The notes beneath the pieces are model-generated. The model was not told the origin of the DNA. It saw only the letters and a list, made by a program, of their open reading frames with translations, and searched no databases. From Dermatemys mawii (lineage: Eukaryota; Chordata; Testudines; Dermatemydidae), in NCBI GenBank assembly GCA_007922305.1, contig ML677341.1, positions 67,598,409 to 67,662,408 on the forward strand: a stretch of 64,000 bases of DNA, in the 5' to 3' direction. Position 1 is the stretch's first letter. Every line of letters begins with the position of its first letter. Positions 47,501-59,110 of the stretch are shown here, piece after piece. The translations under genes and the position numbers were made by a program.

Positions 47501-48123
47501 ATGCCAAAATGCAATACTTAACAGAGGCAGCATTGTTCACACCAGACAGCGCAATAATTCGTCTGTACTTAAAGTAGAAAAGCACAGTCTACACAGTAGC
47601 AGAAATTGCCCGTCCCAAAGCAAGAGCACATAACCCACAGGAGCCCCAAAATGGGGAATAAGCACAGAGGCAAGGAGGACTGATGGTTTCACAGCTGTAC
47701 TGTCCTCTGGGCTTCTGTGCCTTGGGGAGAGCCAAAAGCTGCAGGAGCCCCTATACTGAACACCATTCCCACATTATCTACAGCAGTTCGTCCTGGAAGA
47801 TATCTCGCTGCTGAGTGTGACCTGGGAAGCAAGGAAGGATCTTCTACTACAATACAGCTTCCACCCTGGCCCATATACAGCTTGCTTGTGTGCAGCAATG
47901 GTACCTCCGCCCCTTACAGCACAGTGGTGCAAACATGTTAGCCTTACTAAGACAAGGAGCACAGCAGCTCTGCCAAGGAACCTGCGCAAGCAGATTGCCC
48001 AGCTTCTGCACGAGACCTATGAAGAGATCACTGAGGCCAATTACTGTGATGAGAGAGAGAATATCAACGCCCTACTCCACCTCTAGGCATGTATGCAGCC
48101 CAAACCCTTCTCGTCCCAAGAGC

Positions 48124-48684
48124 TCACACCAAACAACTTCCTTCCCTAAATAAAAGCCGCTTACTGGGCACCTCCTTTGGTGTGTGTTCTTTCCCAAGCA
48201 TCAGCCGCTGCGATTGGCTATCTTCCTCCTGGCTTGAGAACAGCTCCCAGCTGCATGCATCTAGAGCTGTCGGACTGTCCCCCTCCTCCTCAGCACCCTT
48301 GCTCCCGTTTTCTTCCTCCGCCTGCCTTGTTGAACTTGGCTTTGAAGTGTCCATGGTGGTCTTCGGATTGGAGGTGGGGTCACCCCCAACTATTGCATCC
48401 AGCTCTTTGTAGAAACGGCAGGTTTCAGGGGCAGCATCGGAGCAGCCATTTGCCTTGTGGGTTTTGTGGTAGGCATTCTGCAGCTCCTTCACTTTAACCG
48501 TGCACTGTATTGTGTCCTGGTCATGGCCCCTTTCCATCATGTCCCTTGATATCTGCCCGAAGGTAACGTAATTCCTACGGCTGGAGCGCAGCTGGGACCA
48601 TACAGCTTCCTCCCCTCAAACACTGATGAGGTCCAGGACCACAGCATTGCTCCATACTGTGGATTGCCTGGCGTGTGGAGGCAT
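48124..48684 (-). pseudogene. Myb/SANT-like Harbinger partner, N-terminal part
   Basis: From the ATG at 48684 the frame reads MPPHARQSTVWSNAVVLDLI, SV, then a TGA stop, then GEEAVWSQLRSSRRNYVTFG and on through MMERGHDQDTIQCTVKVKEL, QNAYHK to VGGDPTSNPKTTMDTS. This is the trihelix/Myb_DNA-bind_4-type fold, with the diagnostic W, LRSSRRN and C..KVKELQNAYH elements, that helps the transposase bind DNA and enter the nucleus. A single in-frame TGA near residue 23 breaks it. The rest is open to 48124. Confidence 0.85.
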
Positions 48685-49035
48685 GGTCACCTGGAAAGAC
48701 ATGCTGAGAGCATTCCACGCCTTGCTGAGCAAACAGGAAGGGGATTTTCAGAATTCCCAGAGAATTAAAGGGCAGGTCTGATGGTTGGTCACCCAAGGGT
48801 AGGGCAGTAGAGTTCAAAGTGATGACTAAAGTGGCTAGAACAGGCATTGTGGGACACTTATGGAAGCTGATCAGAGCACGTTGATAGACCAGGGCATCCA
48901 CACTGGTGCCATGGCGCTCCAGCCTGGGTGTAACGAGAGTAATGTTTTTTTTCAAGGTGGATTACCAGGAGTGCTCCAGACGTGGAGTGAGAGCACTCTA
49001 CATGCCTTGCCAGTGTGGACACATCACGAGTTAGT

Positions 49036-49157
49036 AGGGTGACTAGACAGCAAATGTGAAAAATCAGGACGGGGTGGGGGCAATAGGAGCCTATTACAAG
49101 AAAAAGACCCCAAAATCGGGACTGTCCCTATAAAATCAGGACATCTAGTCATACTAT
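49036..49157. mobile_element. Small hAT nested in the Harbinger right end
   Basis: The left end AGGGTGACTAGAC and right end GTCTAGTCATACT-type termini (CATCTAGTCATACTAT) are inverted repeats. GAGTTAGT (49028-49035) and GAGTTAGG (49158-49165) form an 8-bp duplication with one mismatch. The 122-bp body (AAAATCAGGACGG, then AAATCGGGACTGTCCC) is a common turtle non-autonomous element. Confidence 0.85.
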
Positions 49158-49225
49158 GAGTTAGGGCGCGCAGGGCTGCTTTAATGCGCTCTAACTCGCA
49201 AGTGTAGCCATGCCTTAAGGGATAA

Positions 49226-49290
49226 AACATGCACCACTGAAGTCAGTGGGAATTTTATCACTGACTTCAGTGAATGCTGGCTCTGGCCCT
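49226..49290. repeat. Short palindromic ancient repeat
   Basis: CACTGAAGTCAGTGGGAATT and ATCACTGACTTCAGTGAATG form an inverted pair, followed by GGCTCTGGCCC. It is of the same type as the fragments at 14106 and 17848. Confidence 0.4.
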
Positions 49291-49571
49291 TAGTGAGGAA
49301 TGATGGTGACAAAAGTCTGCAAAATGGAAATAAAGAAAATGGGTAGATAAAAATTTAGAGTTTCATCCTGAAAGTTACTGAGCTTTTCCATGAATATTAA
49401 TAGGGAGTAAAGGGTGGTCAGCATCTCCTGGGTGCACTCATCACCTTGTAATCTCAAAGGAGAGTTAGATAATATATAACATGAAAATACATGAAAAAAT
49501 AGAGATGAATGGAACTGACACTTTTCAAGTAGAACAGGTTTGTCTGGAAAGCAGAGAGAACAGGAACTTAC

Positions 49572-49697
49572 TAGTGATGCTCTACGAGAACGTCGACTCA
49601 TTGGTTGATCAAATGGTGGACTGTTTATCTGCAGCTTTTCTAGATATCCATCAGGTATCCTGATGTCTGCAGGCAGTGACAAGCGCTTGTTCAGATC
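49572..49697 (-). CDS. CDK17: CDK17 N-terminal regulatory exon
   Basis: Forty-two codons, phase 0: [20 protein letters not shown], then [20 protein letters not shown] and SL. It lies just before the kinase domain. RRSRRASL is a basophilic-kinase (PKA-like) site, the position that in the relative CDK16 tunes cyclin Y and 14-3-3 binding. Acceptor TTTCTTCAG, donor GTAAGT. This is the most 5' coding exon in the window. The earlier exons (about 139 residues) lie beyond 64000. Confidence 0.96.
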
Positions 49698-50390
49698 CTG
49701 AAGAAATAAATAAATATTGTCAAAAAGACAAGTCAAGTCAGGGCTCGAAATTAGGTTTTGTTAAAACAAGTCTTTACAAAGATTATCAACTGAAGTATTT
49801 CTACAATTAAAAAGGAATCAAGGGAAACAGTTTGTGATTTTTTTAAAAATAGTATTCTCCTGTCATATTTATAACTCAAACACTTCAGCAACTGGCTAAG
49901 AAAGAAGATCCAGAAAATTCAGAAATTGATCCAGAAACAGACTAATTTAGCGTCACAGGAAATGCTGAACAAAACGTAAAAAGTAAACAAATACAAATGG
50001 TAAAAAGTCATTTAGATTTTTAAAATATTTTCAGTTTCAATAACTTGTGATGTAGAAAATAAGTAGACTCACGACTAGTAAGGAATTCTCTTTTCATAAA
50101 AACAATGAAATCAACAGTGTTCCTTATGGAGAATGAAGAGACCTCATACTTCAGAGCTTGCTCCTCTGTTTTTATGCTGTTAAATATTAAAGTAACTTAG
50201 AAATTAGTTTTCAGTCTCATCTGTTATGCTCCTACCTTACCAACATGCCAGAAAGAACCGCTTCAGCGAAATGGCCACCTCCCTCATTTGAATCATATGA
50301 CAATTACAATTTAAAGTGTCAAAAATACATTTCCCAGTATACTGTGTTAAGCTCTCCTTACATTGTGAACTTTTAGAAAACAGAACTTTC

Positions 50391-52695
50391 GGCTTCAACG
50401 GGTAGTGATCCATGGCTCCATGTCTAGCTGGCAGCCCATATCAAGTGGAGTGCCCAAGGGTTGGTCCTGGGGCCAATTTTGTTCAATATCTTCATCAATG
50501 ATCTGGAGGATGGTGTAGACTGCATCATCAGCAAGTTTGCGGATGACATTAAACTGGGAGGAGTGGTAAACACGCTGGAGGGTAGGGATAGAATCACAGA
50601 GTATCAGGGTTGGAAGGGACCTCAGGAGGTCATCTAGTCCAACCCCCTGCTCAAAGCAGGACCAATCCCTAACAAAATCATCCCAGCCAGGGCTCTGTCA
50701 AGCCTGTCCTTAAAAACTTCTAAGGAAGGAGATTCTACCACTTCCCTAGGTAACCCATTCCAATGCTTCACCACCCTCATAGTGAAAAAGTTTTTCCTAA
50801 TACCCAACCTAAACCTCCCCCACTGCAACTTGAGACCATTACTCCTTGTTCTGTCATATGGTACCACTGAGAACAGTCTAGATCCATCCTCTTTGGAACC
50901 CCCTTTCAGGTAGTTGAAAGCAGCTATTAAATCTCCCCTCAGTCTTTTTCTTCCGTAGACTAAACAATCCCAGTTCTCTCAGCCTTTCCTCATAAGTCAT
51001 ATGCTCCAGGTCCCTAATCAATTTTGTTGCCCTTCTCTTGACTCTTTCCAATTTTTCCACATCCTTCTTGCAATTTGGGGCCCAAAACTGGACACAGTAC
51101 TCCAGATGAGGCCTTACCAATGTTGAATACAGGGGAACAATTACGTCCCTCGATCTGCTGGCAATGCCCCTACCTATACAGCTCAAAATGCCGTTAGCCT
51201 TCTCGGCAACAAGGGCACACTGTTGAGACTTATCCAGCTTCTCATCCACTGCAACCCTTTTCTGGTGCTTTTCTGCAGAACTGCTGACTAGCCATTCAGT
51301 ACCTAGTCTGTATGGGATTCTTCCTTCCTAAGTGCAGGACTCTGCACTTGTCCTTGTTGAACCTCATCACATTTCTTTTGTCCCAATCCTCTAATTTGTG
51401 TAGGTCCCTCTGTATCCTATCCCTGCCCTCCAGCATATCTACCACTCCCTCCAGTTTAGTGTCATCTGCAAACTTGCTGAGAGTGCAGTCCACACCATCC
51501 TTCAGATCATTGATAAAGATATTGAATAAAACCAGCCCCAGGACCGACCCTTGGGGCACTCCGTTTGATACCTGCTGCCAGCTAGACGTGGAGCCATTGA
51601 TCACGACCCGTTGAGCCCAATGATCCAGCCAGCTTTCTATCCACCTTATGGTCCATTCATCCAGCCCATACTTCTTTAAATTGCTGGCAAGAATACTGTG
51701 GGAGCCTGTATCAAAAGCTTCGCTGAAGTCAAGGAATAACACGTCCACTGCTTTCCTCTCATCCACAGAGCCAGTTATCTCATCGCAGAAGGCTATTACG
51801 TTAGTCAGGCATGATTTGCCCTTGGTGAATCCATGCTGACTGTTCCTGATCACTTCCCTGATAGGATACAGAGGGACCTAGACAAATTAGAGGATTGGGC
51901 CAAAAGAAATCCGATGAGGTTCAAAAAGGACAAGTTCAGAGTCCTACACTTAGGATGGAAGAATCCCATGCACCACTACAGACTAAGGACGGAATGGCCA
52001 GGTAGCAGTTCTGCAGAAAAGGACCTAGGGATTACAGTAGATGAGAAGCTGGATATGAGTCAACAGTGTGCCCTGGTTGCCAAGAAGGCTAACTGTGTTT
52101 TGGGTTGTATAAGTAGGGGCATTACCAGCAAATGGAGGGACATGATCATTCCCCAGACTGGTGAGGCCTCATCTGGAGTACTGTGTCCAGTTTTAGGCCC
52201 CACACTACAAGGAGGACATGGAAAAATTGGAAAGAGTCTAGCAGAGGGCAACAAAAATGATTAGGGACCTGGAGCACATGAGTTATGAGGAGAGGCTGAA
52301 GGAACTGGAATTGTTTTGTCTGCAGAAGAGAAGAATAAGGGGGGATTTGATAGCTGCTTTCAAGTACCTGAAAGGGCGTTCCAAAGAGAATGGATTTAGA
52401 CTGTTCTCAGTGATACCAGATGACAGAACAAGGAGTAATGGTCTCAAGTTGCAGAGGGGAAGGTTTAGGTTGGGTATCAGGAAAAATTTTTTCACTATGG
52501 GGTGTGAAGCACTGGAATGGGTTACCTAGGGAGGTTGTAGAATCTCTTTCCTTAGAGAGTTTTAAGATGAGGCTTGACAAAGTCTTGTCTGGCACAATTT
52601 AGTTGGGGATTGGTCCTGCTTTGAGCAGGAGGTTGGACTAGATGACCTCCTGGGGTCCCTTCCAACCCTGACATTTTAGGATTCTATGATTCCAT
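50391..52695 (+). mobile_element. CR1 LINE (+), host copy, in two pieces
   Basis: The first piece 50391-50591 encodes the reverse-transcriptase GVPQG...[15 protein letters not shown] and KFADD region and stops at GAGGGTAGGGATAG. The text resumes at 51860 with GATAGGATACAGAGGGACC, exactly the next part of CR1. It runs to the 3' end with CTTCCAACCCTGACATTTTAG and GATTCTATGATTCC at 52690, the CR1 3' terminal repeat. It is 5'-truncated and has frameshifts. Confidence 0.92.
50592..51859 (-). mobile_element. CR1 LINE (-) inserted in the + CR1
   Basis: The - strand runs from 51859 through an open 185-codon reverse-transcriptase piece: [37 protein letters not shown] and [11 protein letters not shown], so the catalytic FADD is intact. 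A frame change follows, then [20 protein letters not shown] and the CR1 3' end at 50592 (reverse of AATCACAGAGTATCAGGG). GATAG occurs at both junctions. It is 5'-truncated to 1.27 kb and younger than its host. Confidence 0.92.
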
Positions 52696-53026
52696 TGTTT
52701 GCAGAGAGACACTAAAAAATCAGCAAGGATGAAACCCTTGAGCTAGAGAAGTGCCTTTTCATTGTCCTATGAAATTCCATTTGAGCTTGCCTCAATTATA
52801 AGCCCTTTTTTTAAAAAAAAAAAAATCACCATTTCCTTACTGCTGTTTGCATTGCACAGGAAGACTTCGGCAGCATGCCCAAATAATAACCAAACACCAA
52901 CACTCTAAAGTGGCTTCACCCTGCCATCAAAGCAGCAGCTGCAGCCATAGCATTATACATTGTACTCGGAGTGTGTAGAAGCTGTTGGAGCACCTGGGGT
53001 GGGGAGCACAGGGGAGAGGACTAGAC

Positions 53027-53428
53027 CAGTTGTTCTCAACCTTTCCGGACTACTGTGCCCCTTCCAGAAGGGTGATTTGTCTTGTATATTCCCAAGTTTC
53101 ATCTCATTTAACAATATACTTGCTTACAAAAATCAGACTTAAAAATACAATACGCTATTACTGAAAAATGCTTGACTTTTTCATTTTTTCACTTAATTCT
53201 AAAATAAAGAATTTGGAATATAAATACATTTACATTTCAGTGTATATTATACAGAACACTATATAAACAAGTCATTGTCTGTATGAAATTCTGGTTTGCA
53301 CTGACTTCGCTAGTGCTTTTTATGTAGCCTGTTGTAAAACTAGGTGAATATTTAGATGAGTTGATGTAACCCCTTGGAAGACTTCTGCGTATCCCAGAGG
53401 AACATATATCTCTGGTTGAGAACCACTG
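53027..53428. mobile_element. hAT element, complete
   Basis: The ends CAGTTGTTCTCAACC and GGTTGAGAACCACTG are 15-bp inverted repeats with one mismatch. The 8-bp duplication GACTAGAC at 53019-53026 and 53429-53436 is perfect. The 402-bp AT-rich interior is non-coding. Confidence 0.94.
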
Positions 53429-53654
53429 GACTAGACCAAGAGATCTAGGAACTAGCATACGGCACAAGCATTTCATTCTCCCTTCCCTGGCTTCTCCAGG
53501 AGCATAACATAGGGCAAATATTCTCCAGCTTCAAGGATCGAGGGGAGAAGAGATCTCAGCTGGGTTCCCCAACCACCTCCTAGATCCAGCACATAGAATT
53601 AATGGTCCACCATTTCCCCCTCTGAGATAACAGCCAACTCCTGCTGCCAGCTAA

Positions 53655-53735
53655 CATAGTCCACTAGCTTAAGTGGTAGATGTCCATGCTGTAGGTGCAG
53701 AGTTCAATCCATGCTGATGATGCATGACACTATAA
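53655..53735 (+). mobile_element. tRNA-derived SINE
   Basis: An A box (CTAGCTTAAGTGGTAGATG) and a B box (GCAGAGTTCAATCC) lie about 35 bp apart, as in tRNA genes, followed by ATGCTGATGATGC. The sequence resembles a reptile tRNA-SINE rather than a working tRNA, since the acceptor stem does not pair. Confidence 0.6.
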
Positions 53736-55080
53736 TTTAAATATATTTCTTTATAGCTTTTTGTATACAATTACATTTAGAAAAAATAAGCTTTACATAA
53801 TGTGTAGATCAGCCCATCTAATGAACTACTCTGGTGAACCACTAAATTAAATATTATGACTAGGTTTAAAGTTGGGATATTTTTATTACTAATCTACATT
53901 TGTATTGGTATGAGCTGAAATCTCGATAATGATAATAAAATCTCCTGCTTGCTTCTGGTGATTAGGGTCAATAAAATGTTTCTGTTTTTCTATATAGCAC
54001 TGTACAGATGGGTTGCTGTATAACTTGGGGGAAGGGTGAGGCATTCAGCTTCACATAATGCCTTCTTGGCACTGGATTCTAAACAAGCCAAGATTTACCA
54101 ATCATATTACCTGGAGAAGCAGCATCTTTTCATGAATTTAATTTTCCCATGCTTTCAAAATGTCACCTTCCATAATCATTATATTCAGTGTACTTAGGTT
54201 TTTCAGAAAGTCAAGTAATCATTCAACAGATAGTGTCTCATACTGGTTAAGAGAGAGGCTGGTTGTCAAATTATTTTGAATTACCCTACAGACTTTATGA
54301 AAGTAAGGCTGAATATTACTATCGTCAGTGTTCTTTTATGACTGGTTTCCTATTAAGTGATGCTGGTTGAACAGCATATATCTTAAACTGTAGACCAGGG
54401 CATCTGAAGTGGTAGGCCACAACTCAGCAGTTGGTGCTGGGAAGGCATTCTCAGCTAGTTTCATTCTATCAGCCGAGAGGGGAAGAAAAGCAGAACTATT
54501 GTTGCAATCCTTAAATCCAAGCAGGAGTTTATGCAGAGGAGGGAAGCAGCTCTCTCATGCCTGCTATTGCTGTTCTACTGCCACTGAAACAAAGAAGTTT
54601 TCACTCACCCTCTATTTTCTTTCTCTTCCTACATAGCACTCTCCTTCAGAGCACAGAAACTGGTGCTTCACATACAGTTATGCAGCTTTGAAGCAGCTTT
54701 GCCAAACCCACAGAGCTAAGATTTGCGTGAGAAAGAGGGAGCAGACATCCCACCATATAGCCCACCTCCAGTATCTCTCACAACACCTCCCAATACTTAG
54801 CAATTGTTCCATCAGCATTCACATGTAGAGCTGTCTCTAATGTTTTAGTTCACTGGTAGTTCCACGCCCCCCCTCCTCCACCGCTCCCAGCTCCCTCTCC
54901 AATTCAGTTCTGTTCAAACCAAAACTGAAATTTTTTAGAATTTTTGGCAAATCAATAAAGCGTGCTCATTTCATCCAAAAATATTTTGTTGCCAGGTATT
55001 TTTGAAGAGCTTGATTCACAAAAGGAGGAGATGGTGGTAGTGCCTTCCCTAATAACTTTGCTCCTAAGGGAATTCTGCAC

Positions 55081-55118
55081 CAAAAAAAAAAATAAAATAA
55101 AATAAAATAATAAAATTA
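55081..55118. repeat. (AAAAT)n microsatellite
   Basis: A run of A then repeated AAAAT/AAATA units inside the DNA element. Confidence 0.85.
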
Positions 55119-55527
55119 TACGCCAAGCATCCCCATGCACACAATATTTTAAAATTCTGCATATTTTATTGTCAATAAATGTTGAGGCTCCAGCATAGCA
55201 GTGGTGAACACAGGCCACTAGCTGCACAGACGTCAGAGATCACTCTACAGCCCCCACTCCAGGACTTGGAAGGAAAGCTGCACCCGATCCTGAGACAGCG
55301 CAAGGGCAATGCACTCCCCCGAAACACCCCAGGAACCTTCCACTCCACGTCAGGCACACCAAGCTAGCAAGTGAGAGGAACAGATATGTACAACCAATCT
55401 GGATGCAGGCAAGCAGGCTCAGCCCAGCAGGATCCATGTGTGCAAGGGCTTAGGATGTGGGGATCCAGGTGTAGGGTGAGAGGATTCTGTGAGAGGCAAT
55501 CTAGGTGCGAGTGGCTCAGTGGTGGCC

Positions 55528-55555
55528 TGTGTGTGTGTGTGGGGGGGGGGGGGTC
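55528..55555. repeat. (GT)n and G-run
   Basis: TGTGTGTGTGTGTG followed by about 13 G, inside the DNA element. It is potentially G-quadruplex-forming. Confidence 0.85.
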
Positions 55556-56321
55556 CGGGTGCCCCAGGGGCTTACTGGGGGCAGGGGGTGTACAAGGGGA
55601 ATGGGACTCTGCAGGGCAGGCGAGATGAAGGTGGTTCGGGGGGGGCAGAGGGAACAGGTGCTGGAGGAGTAGGACTTGGCGGTTAGGGGTCTGAGTGCAG
55701 CTGGTTGGGGCTGTGGGGTGGGTGTGGCAGGCTTGTCAGGGTAGTGAAGGTGCAGAAGGGGTGGGATTTGGAATACTGCAGGCTTAGTGGGAGATGGTGG
55801 TCTGGGTGTAGGGAGCGAGGTTCAGTGGGGTGGGGATTTGAGTGTGGGGAGTCTTGGGGAAGGGGAGGGTTTTGGGTGCGGAAGCTTGGCTGGTATGGGG
55901 GTGGGTCCAGATGCATGGGGGTTTTATGGACAGGGCATCAGTTCTCCATTTAGTGACCACCACCCCCGGAGGCTGAGGAGAAAGCAGGGAAGGAAGTGGG
56001 GTTTGGCTGAGGATGCAGAGCTTCCAGCCTCTCCTTGCAGTGGAAGAGGAAGCTAGCAGCTGAGCCCGGTGCTGGGTACGAGCCACCAGTCAGGGCATCC
56101 GCAGCCCCCTCAAGTGATTTACCTCTCCACCAGCTGCTCCAGGCACTTGAAGCGATGTGCCCACATTGCTGGAGAGGCACACATGACCAGTCTTGTGGCG
56201 TTACTTTGCTTCCCCTTCAGAAAGTCATTGTTTTGCGGGGAAGCAAAAAAAATCTGCGGGGGACATGAATTCTGTGCACATGGAGTGGCAAAGAATGCCC
56301 CCTAGGAGTACTTAACTTTTA

Positions 56322-56410
56322 GCCAGTGGTTTAGGGCATTCAGCCAGGATGGGGAAGATCAGGATTCAACCTCTTCCCTCCCCCCCCACCCCTCGTGACA
56401 CACACACACG
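56322..56410 (+). mobile_element. tRNA-derived SINE
   Basis: TAGCCAGTGGTTTAGGGC (A box) and GATCAGGATTCAACC (B box) at tRNA-like spacing, then a pyrimidine-rich tail. It starts just after the target duplication of the 1.25-kb element. Confidence 0.5.
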
Positions 56411-56564
56411 CACTCCCCTAAAGGAGAAGAGAGCTGAACATGATTTTCACATTACCAGGAGAATGTCGAAACCACCTGTCCATAGAGTCATTCTTTCTCT
56501 GGCTCAATGACTATTAAGTATATCATACAAAGCGGAACTGCTTCAACTACTAAAAGTTATAAGG

Positions 56565-56655
56565 AAGATAGGGGAGAGGCTTTCCCCAGAGACCTCTTCC
56601 ATATCCTGGCCAACTGTCCAGCCACTGGGCTAAAGTCACAAGGGGGATGCCGTCA
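56565..56655 (-). mobile_element. tRNA-derived SINE, inverted copy
   Basis: Read on -, GACTTTAGCCCAGTGGCTGG, then TTGGCCAGGATATGGAAGAGG, resembles the A-box half of the copy at 56322. The B box is degraded. The two copies are in opposite orientation. Confidence 0.4.
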
Positions 56656-58163
56656 CCATTCCATTTTGTGAATGCCACCAAAGTCCACTTGTGATCTAGA
56701 CACTTGATCTTGTGACCTCTAGAAAGGAAGTTTTTTTTGTTTGTTGGTTGGTTTTTTGCACTGAAACTATTTAGTGAATTCATGTCAAATTTATGAATAG
56801 CTTCAGGTCCACTGAAATTGCATTTTTCAGCAAATTAACTATTTGTCCAAAAAACTTCACACCGCTCACATCACAAGCCCAGCATCCACTAAAAACGGAT
56901 AGTTTTTTACTCGGGCACAAATCTTACAGTATTTTGCAGATGTCAAGGATTGTAGGATGATTATTTGACTAAATTTTGGATCAGAGGACCTAAAAAGATT
57001 AACAACTACTTTTGGAGGCTATTGTAAGAACTTGAAACAAAATACTTCAGTGAAGTAATTACAAGAACACACCTACAGAAAACTTTTAAAAACTTTCTCT
57101 TCTACCCCCCTTCCCCATTTTTAACCAGGAGCTACGAGACTCTTAGGCTCAATGAACTTAAACTGTGACCTTTAAACTGATTTACAGTGTGCCGACAATA
57201 TAATACAGGTAGTGTGGGTTTGTAAGTAAGTACTCTTGTGAAGGCTAACAACTGACTCAGACAGAAAAATATCAATACAAACAAAAAACCTCCCTCTCTT
57301 ATACACATAAGTCCCTAAACAGCAAATTTTTCTAAAAGTGACCAAAAATATGCTTTTTAAAAAATTTTTGGACTGTGGCTTTTTATCTGTACATGGATTT
57401 TGTGTAATGAAATCTGTATCCAATCAGTAAGTAAACAATTCTAAGGTAGGGGAGAATAAAAATACCTTTATTTTCTTCTGTTTTTAAATCACAATTATCT
57501 ATTAAGAATACATTATTTTGATGTTTATGTGTGATGTTGCAAGATACTAAATAAAAGTAAATTCCTACTCAATATGTTAGACTTCCAAAAGCAAATAAAA
57601 AAAATCATATTTCTCCTTCTTTTGTGATGATAGAATTGCTGTAGCAAGTTTTAAATAATGTATGAGAAGATCAATAGCTACATTCTGGATGCTAAATAAT
57701 CACTGCCTTAATATTTGCTCTACTTTTTTAATTTTATTGCCCCCTTCTTTTATTAACAACAGGGGGACTGATGATTTTTTCTATGTTCTTTATAATTCTG
57801 AGTACCTTAATTATGTTCCTTAAACTTATTTCCATTACACAATGTTAAAACAGTTTTAGTCAACTCCCATCATACAAGTTGCACTCTCTCTAACTTATTT
57901 CACATCCTCTCTCTTCAGCTTTTGAACTTTTTCTATAATTTTGAAGGTAAGACAACCAGAATTTGACATCCTGTTCTAGGAAGGATAAATGAATTTATGT
58001 ATTTATTTATTTTTGAAGTAAGATTCATCTGATCTTAGAGTACTTTAAAAGATGGTAGTAGATGACTCCATCTACACAGAGAGCATAGAAATATTCTCAA
58101 TTCATTTCTAACTCCCAGACTCTCAGTATTCAAAATTTTAGGTTTCAGAGACAAGATGTAGAT

Positions 58164-58383
58164 CAGAGGTTCTCAAACTGGCGGTCAGGACCCCTCAGGG
58201 GGTTGCGAGGTTATTACATGGGAGAGTCGTGAGGTATCAGCCTCCACCTCAAACTCCGCTTTGCATCCAGCATTTATAATGATGTTAAATATATTATAAA
58301 GTGTCCTTAATTTCTAAGGGGGGGTCGCACTCAGAGGGTTTCTATTTGAAAGGGGTAACCAATACAAAAGTTTGAGAACCATT
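58164..58383. mobile_element. hAT element, diverged
   Basis: The ends CAGAGGTTCTCAAAC and GTTTGAGAACCAT are inverted repeats, the right one shorter by two bases. The flanks ATGTAGAT and TTGTAAAT match at 6 of 8. Non-coding, about 220 bp. Confidence 0.75.
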
Positions 58384-59044
58384 TGTAAATTATGAATGCT
58401 GTGTATAAAATGAAAAATCTTCACCTCAGATTAGAAGGTTAATATAATGGCATTTTCCTTGCATGTCACCTTTAACTAACTTCAATCTGTATGCCAGCTA
58501 TTGTTGCTCAAAGATTATAGTTTTTCAATTATGATTCTTCCGAAACTATCCTTAGGGATATTTTATCATTGAACAAGTCATACATGCCAGTAAGCCTGGT
58601 TTTCAACCAGGTTAGCTGTTAAGAACAGATCTGCTATATTTTATCATTTTTTTTTTAATAAAGAAATACTGAATTATGTTCGTTGCAGTGTTTTAACAAT
58701 TCTTCTCAGTTTCCAGCCCTGCATACCTTAACAGCTCAACTTAAAATGTTAAATTACTTTTTGACTTTTCTGTAAATTCAGTTTAATTCTATTTTCTTGC
58801 AGAACTCAAACAAATCTACATAGCCTGATCTGGTATCAAGATGAGGCGCCACTGATAGTCTTATTACAGACAAGTAGCGCTTAGTCTAATTTTGCTTTAA
58901 ATGGTCAAGCTGAGGAACATCTTAGATTATGTGGCTCTCAGCCCAAATAATAAATTCAGAAGCATTGGCTGATCATGAACAAAAAAAGAAGAAAATGTGT
59001 TCACTACAGATTGATTGTACTTTTAAAGAAAAATCTTAGTCTCT

Positions 59045-59110
59045 AACGTGCCACAAGCCTTCCTCTTCTTATTTACGGATACAGACTAACATGGCTGCTA
59101 ATCTTAAACC
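59045..59110 (+). repeat. Penelope-like element tail fragment
   Basis: GTCTCTAACGTGCCACAAGC, then ATACAGACTAACATGGCTGC, matches the extreme 3' tail of turtle Penelope-like elements. Confidence 0.55.

Larger units (their letters stand above)
45145..49214. mobile_element. PIF/Harbinger DNA transposon, autonomous-type, decayed
   Basis: The left end GGGAATTGCTATACTTGC, then AGATTTAGAGC, mirrors the right end, whose reverse complement is GGCATGGCTACACTTGCG, then AGTTAGAGC. TTA flanks both sides (45142-45144 and 49215-49217), the expected 3-bp Harbinger duplication. It carries the two typical genes: a DDE transposase on + and a Myb/SANT-like protein on -, converging near 46.9 kb where AATAAA signals occur on both strands. 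Both genes are broken, and the right terminus is interrupted by a hAT. Confidence 0.92.
42713..49571 (-). other. CDK17: CDK17 intron with Harbinger transposon
   Basis: The 6.9-kb intron is dominated by the 4.07-kb Harbinger at 45145-49214. It also holds a hAT terminal relic (42811-42844) and repeat copy 2 (44998-45100). Between 42850 and 44990 nothing classifiable is seen. Confidence 0.9.
55060..56311. mobile_element. Non-autonomous DNA transposon, 1.25 kb, probable hAT
   Basis: The left end CTCCTAAGGGAATTCTGCAC and the reverse complement of the right end CTCCTAGGGGGCATTCTTTG are imperfect inverted repeats. The flanks ATAACTTT (55052-55059) and TTAACTTT (56312-56319) match at 7 of 8. The interior starts with an (AAAAT)n run and has a G-rich centre (55420-55930) including GTGTGTGTGT followed by about 13 G. 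Its open frames are low-complexity, and no transposase is seen. Confidence 0.75.

Noticed and set aside
47689..48153. Open frames on both strands in the Harbinger interior
   Set aside because: No match to the transposase or the Myb-like pattern. Probably noncoding or intron of the element's - strand gene.
53655..53735. Possible tRNA gene
   Set aside because: A and B boxes are present but the acceptor and anticodon stems do not pair, and it continues as SINE sequence.
55371..55953. Open frames in the G-rich region
   Set aside because: Low-complexity Gly/Trp-rich products from a G-rich repeat inside a DNA element.
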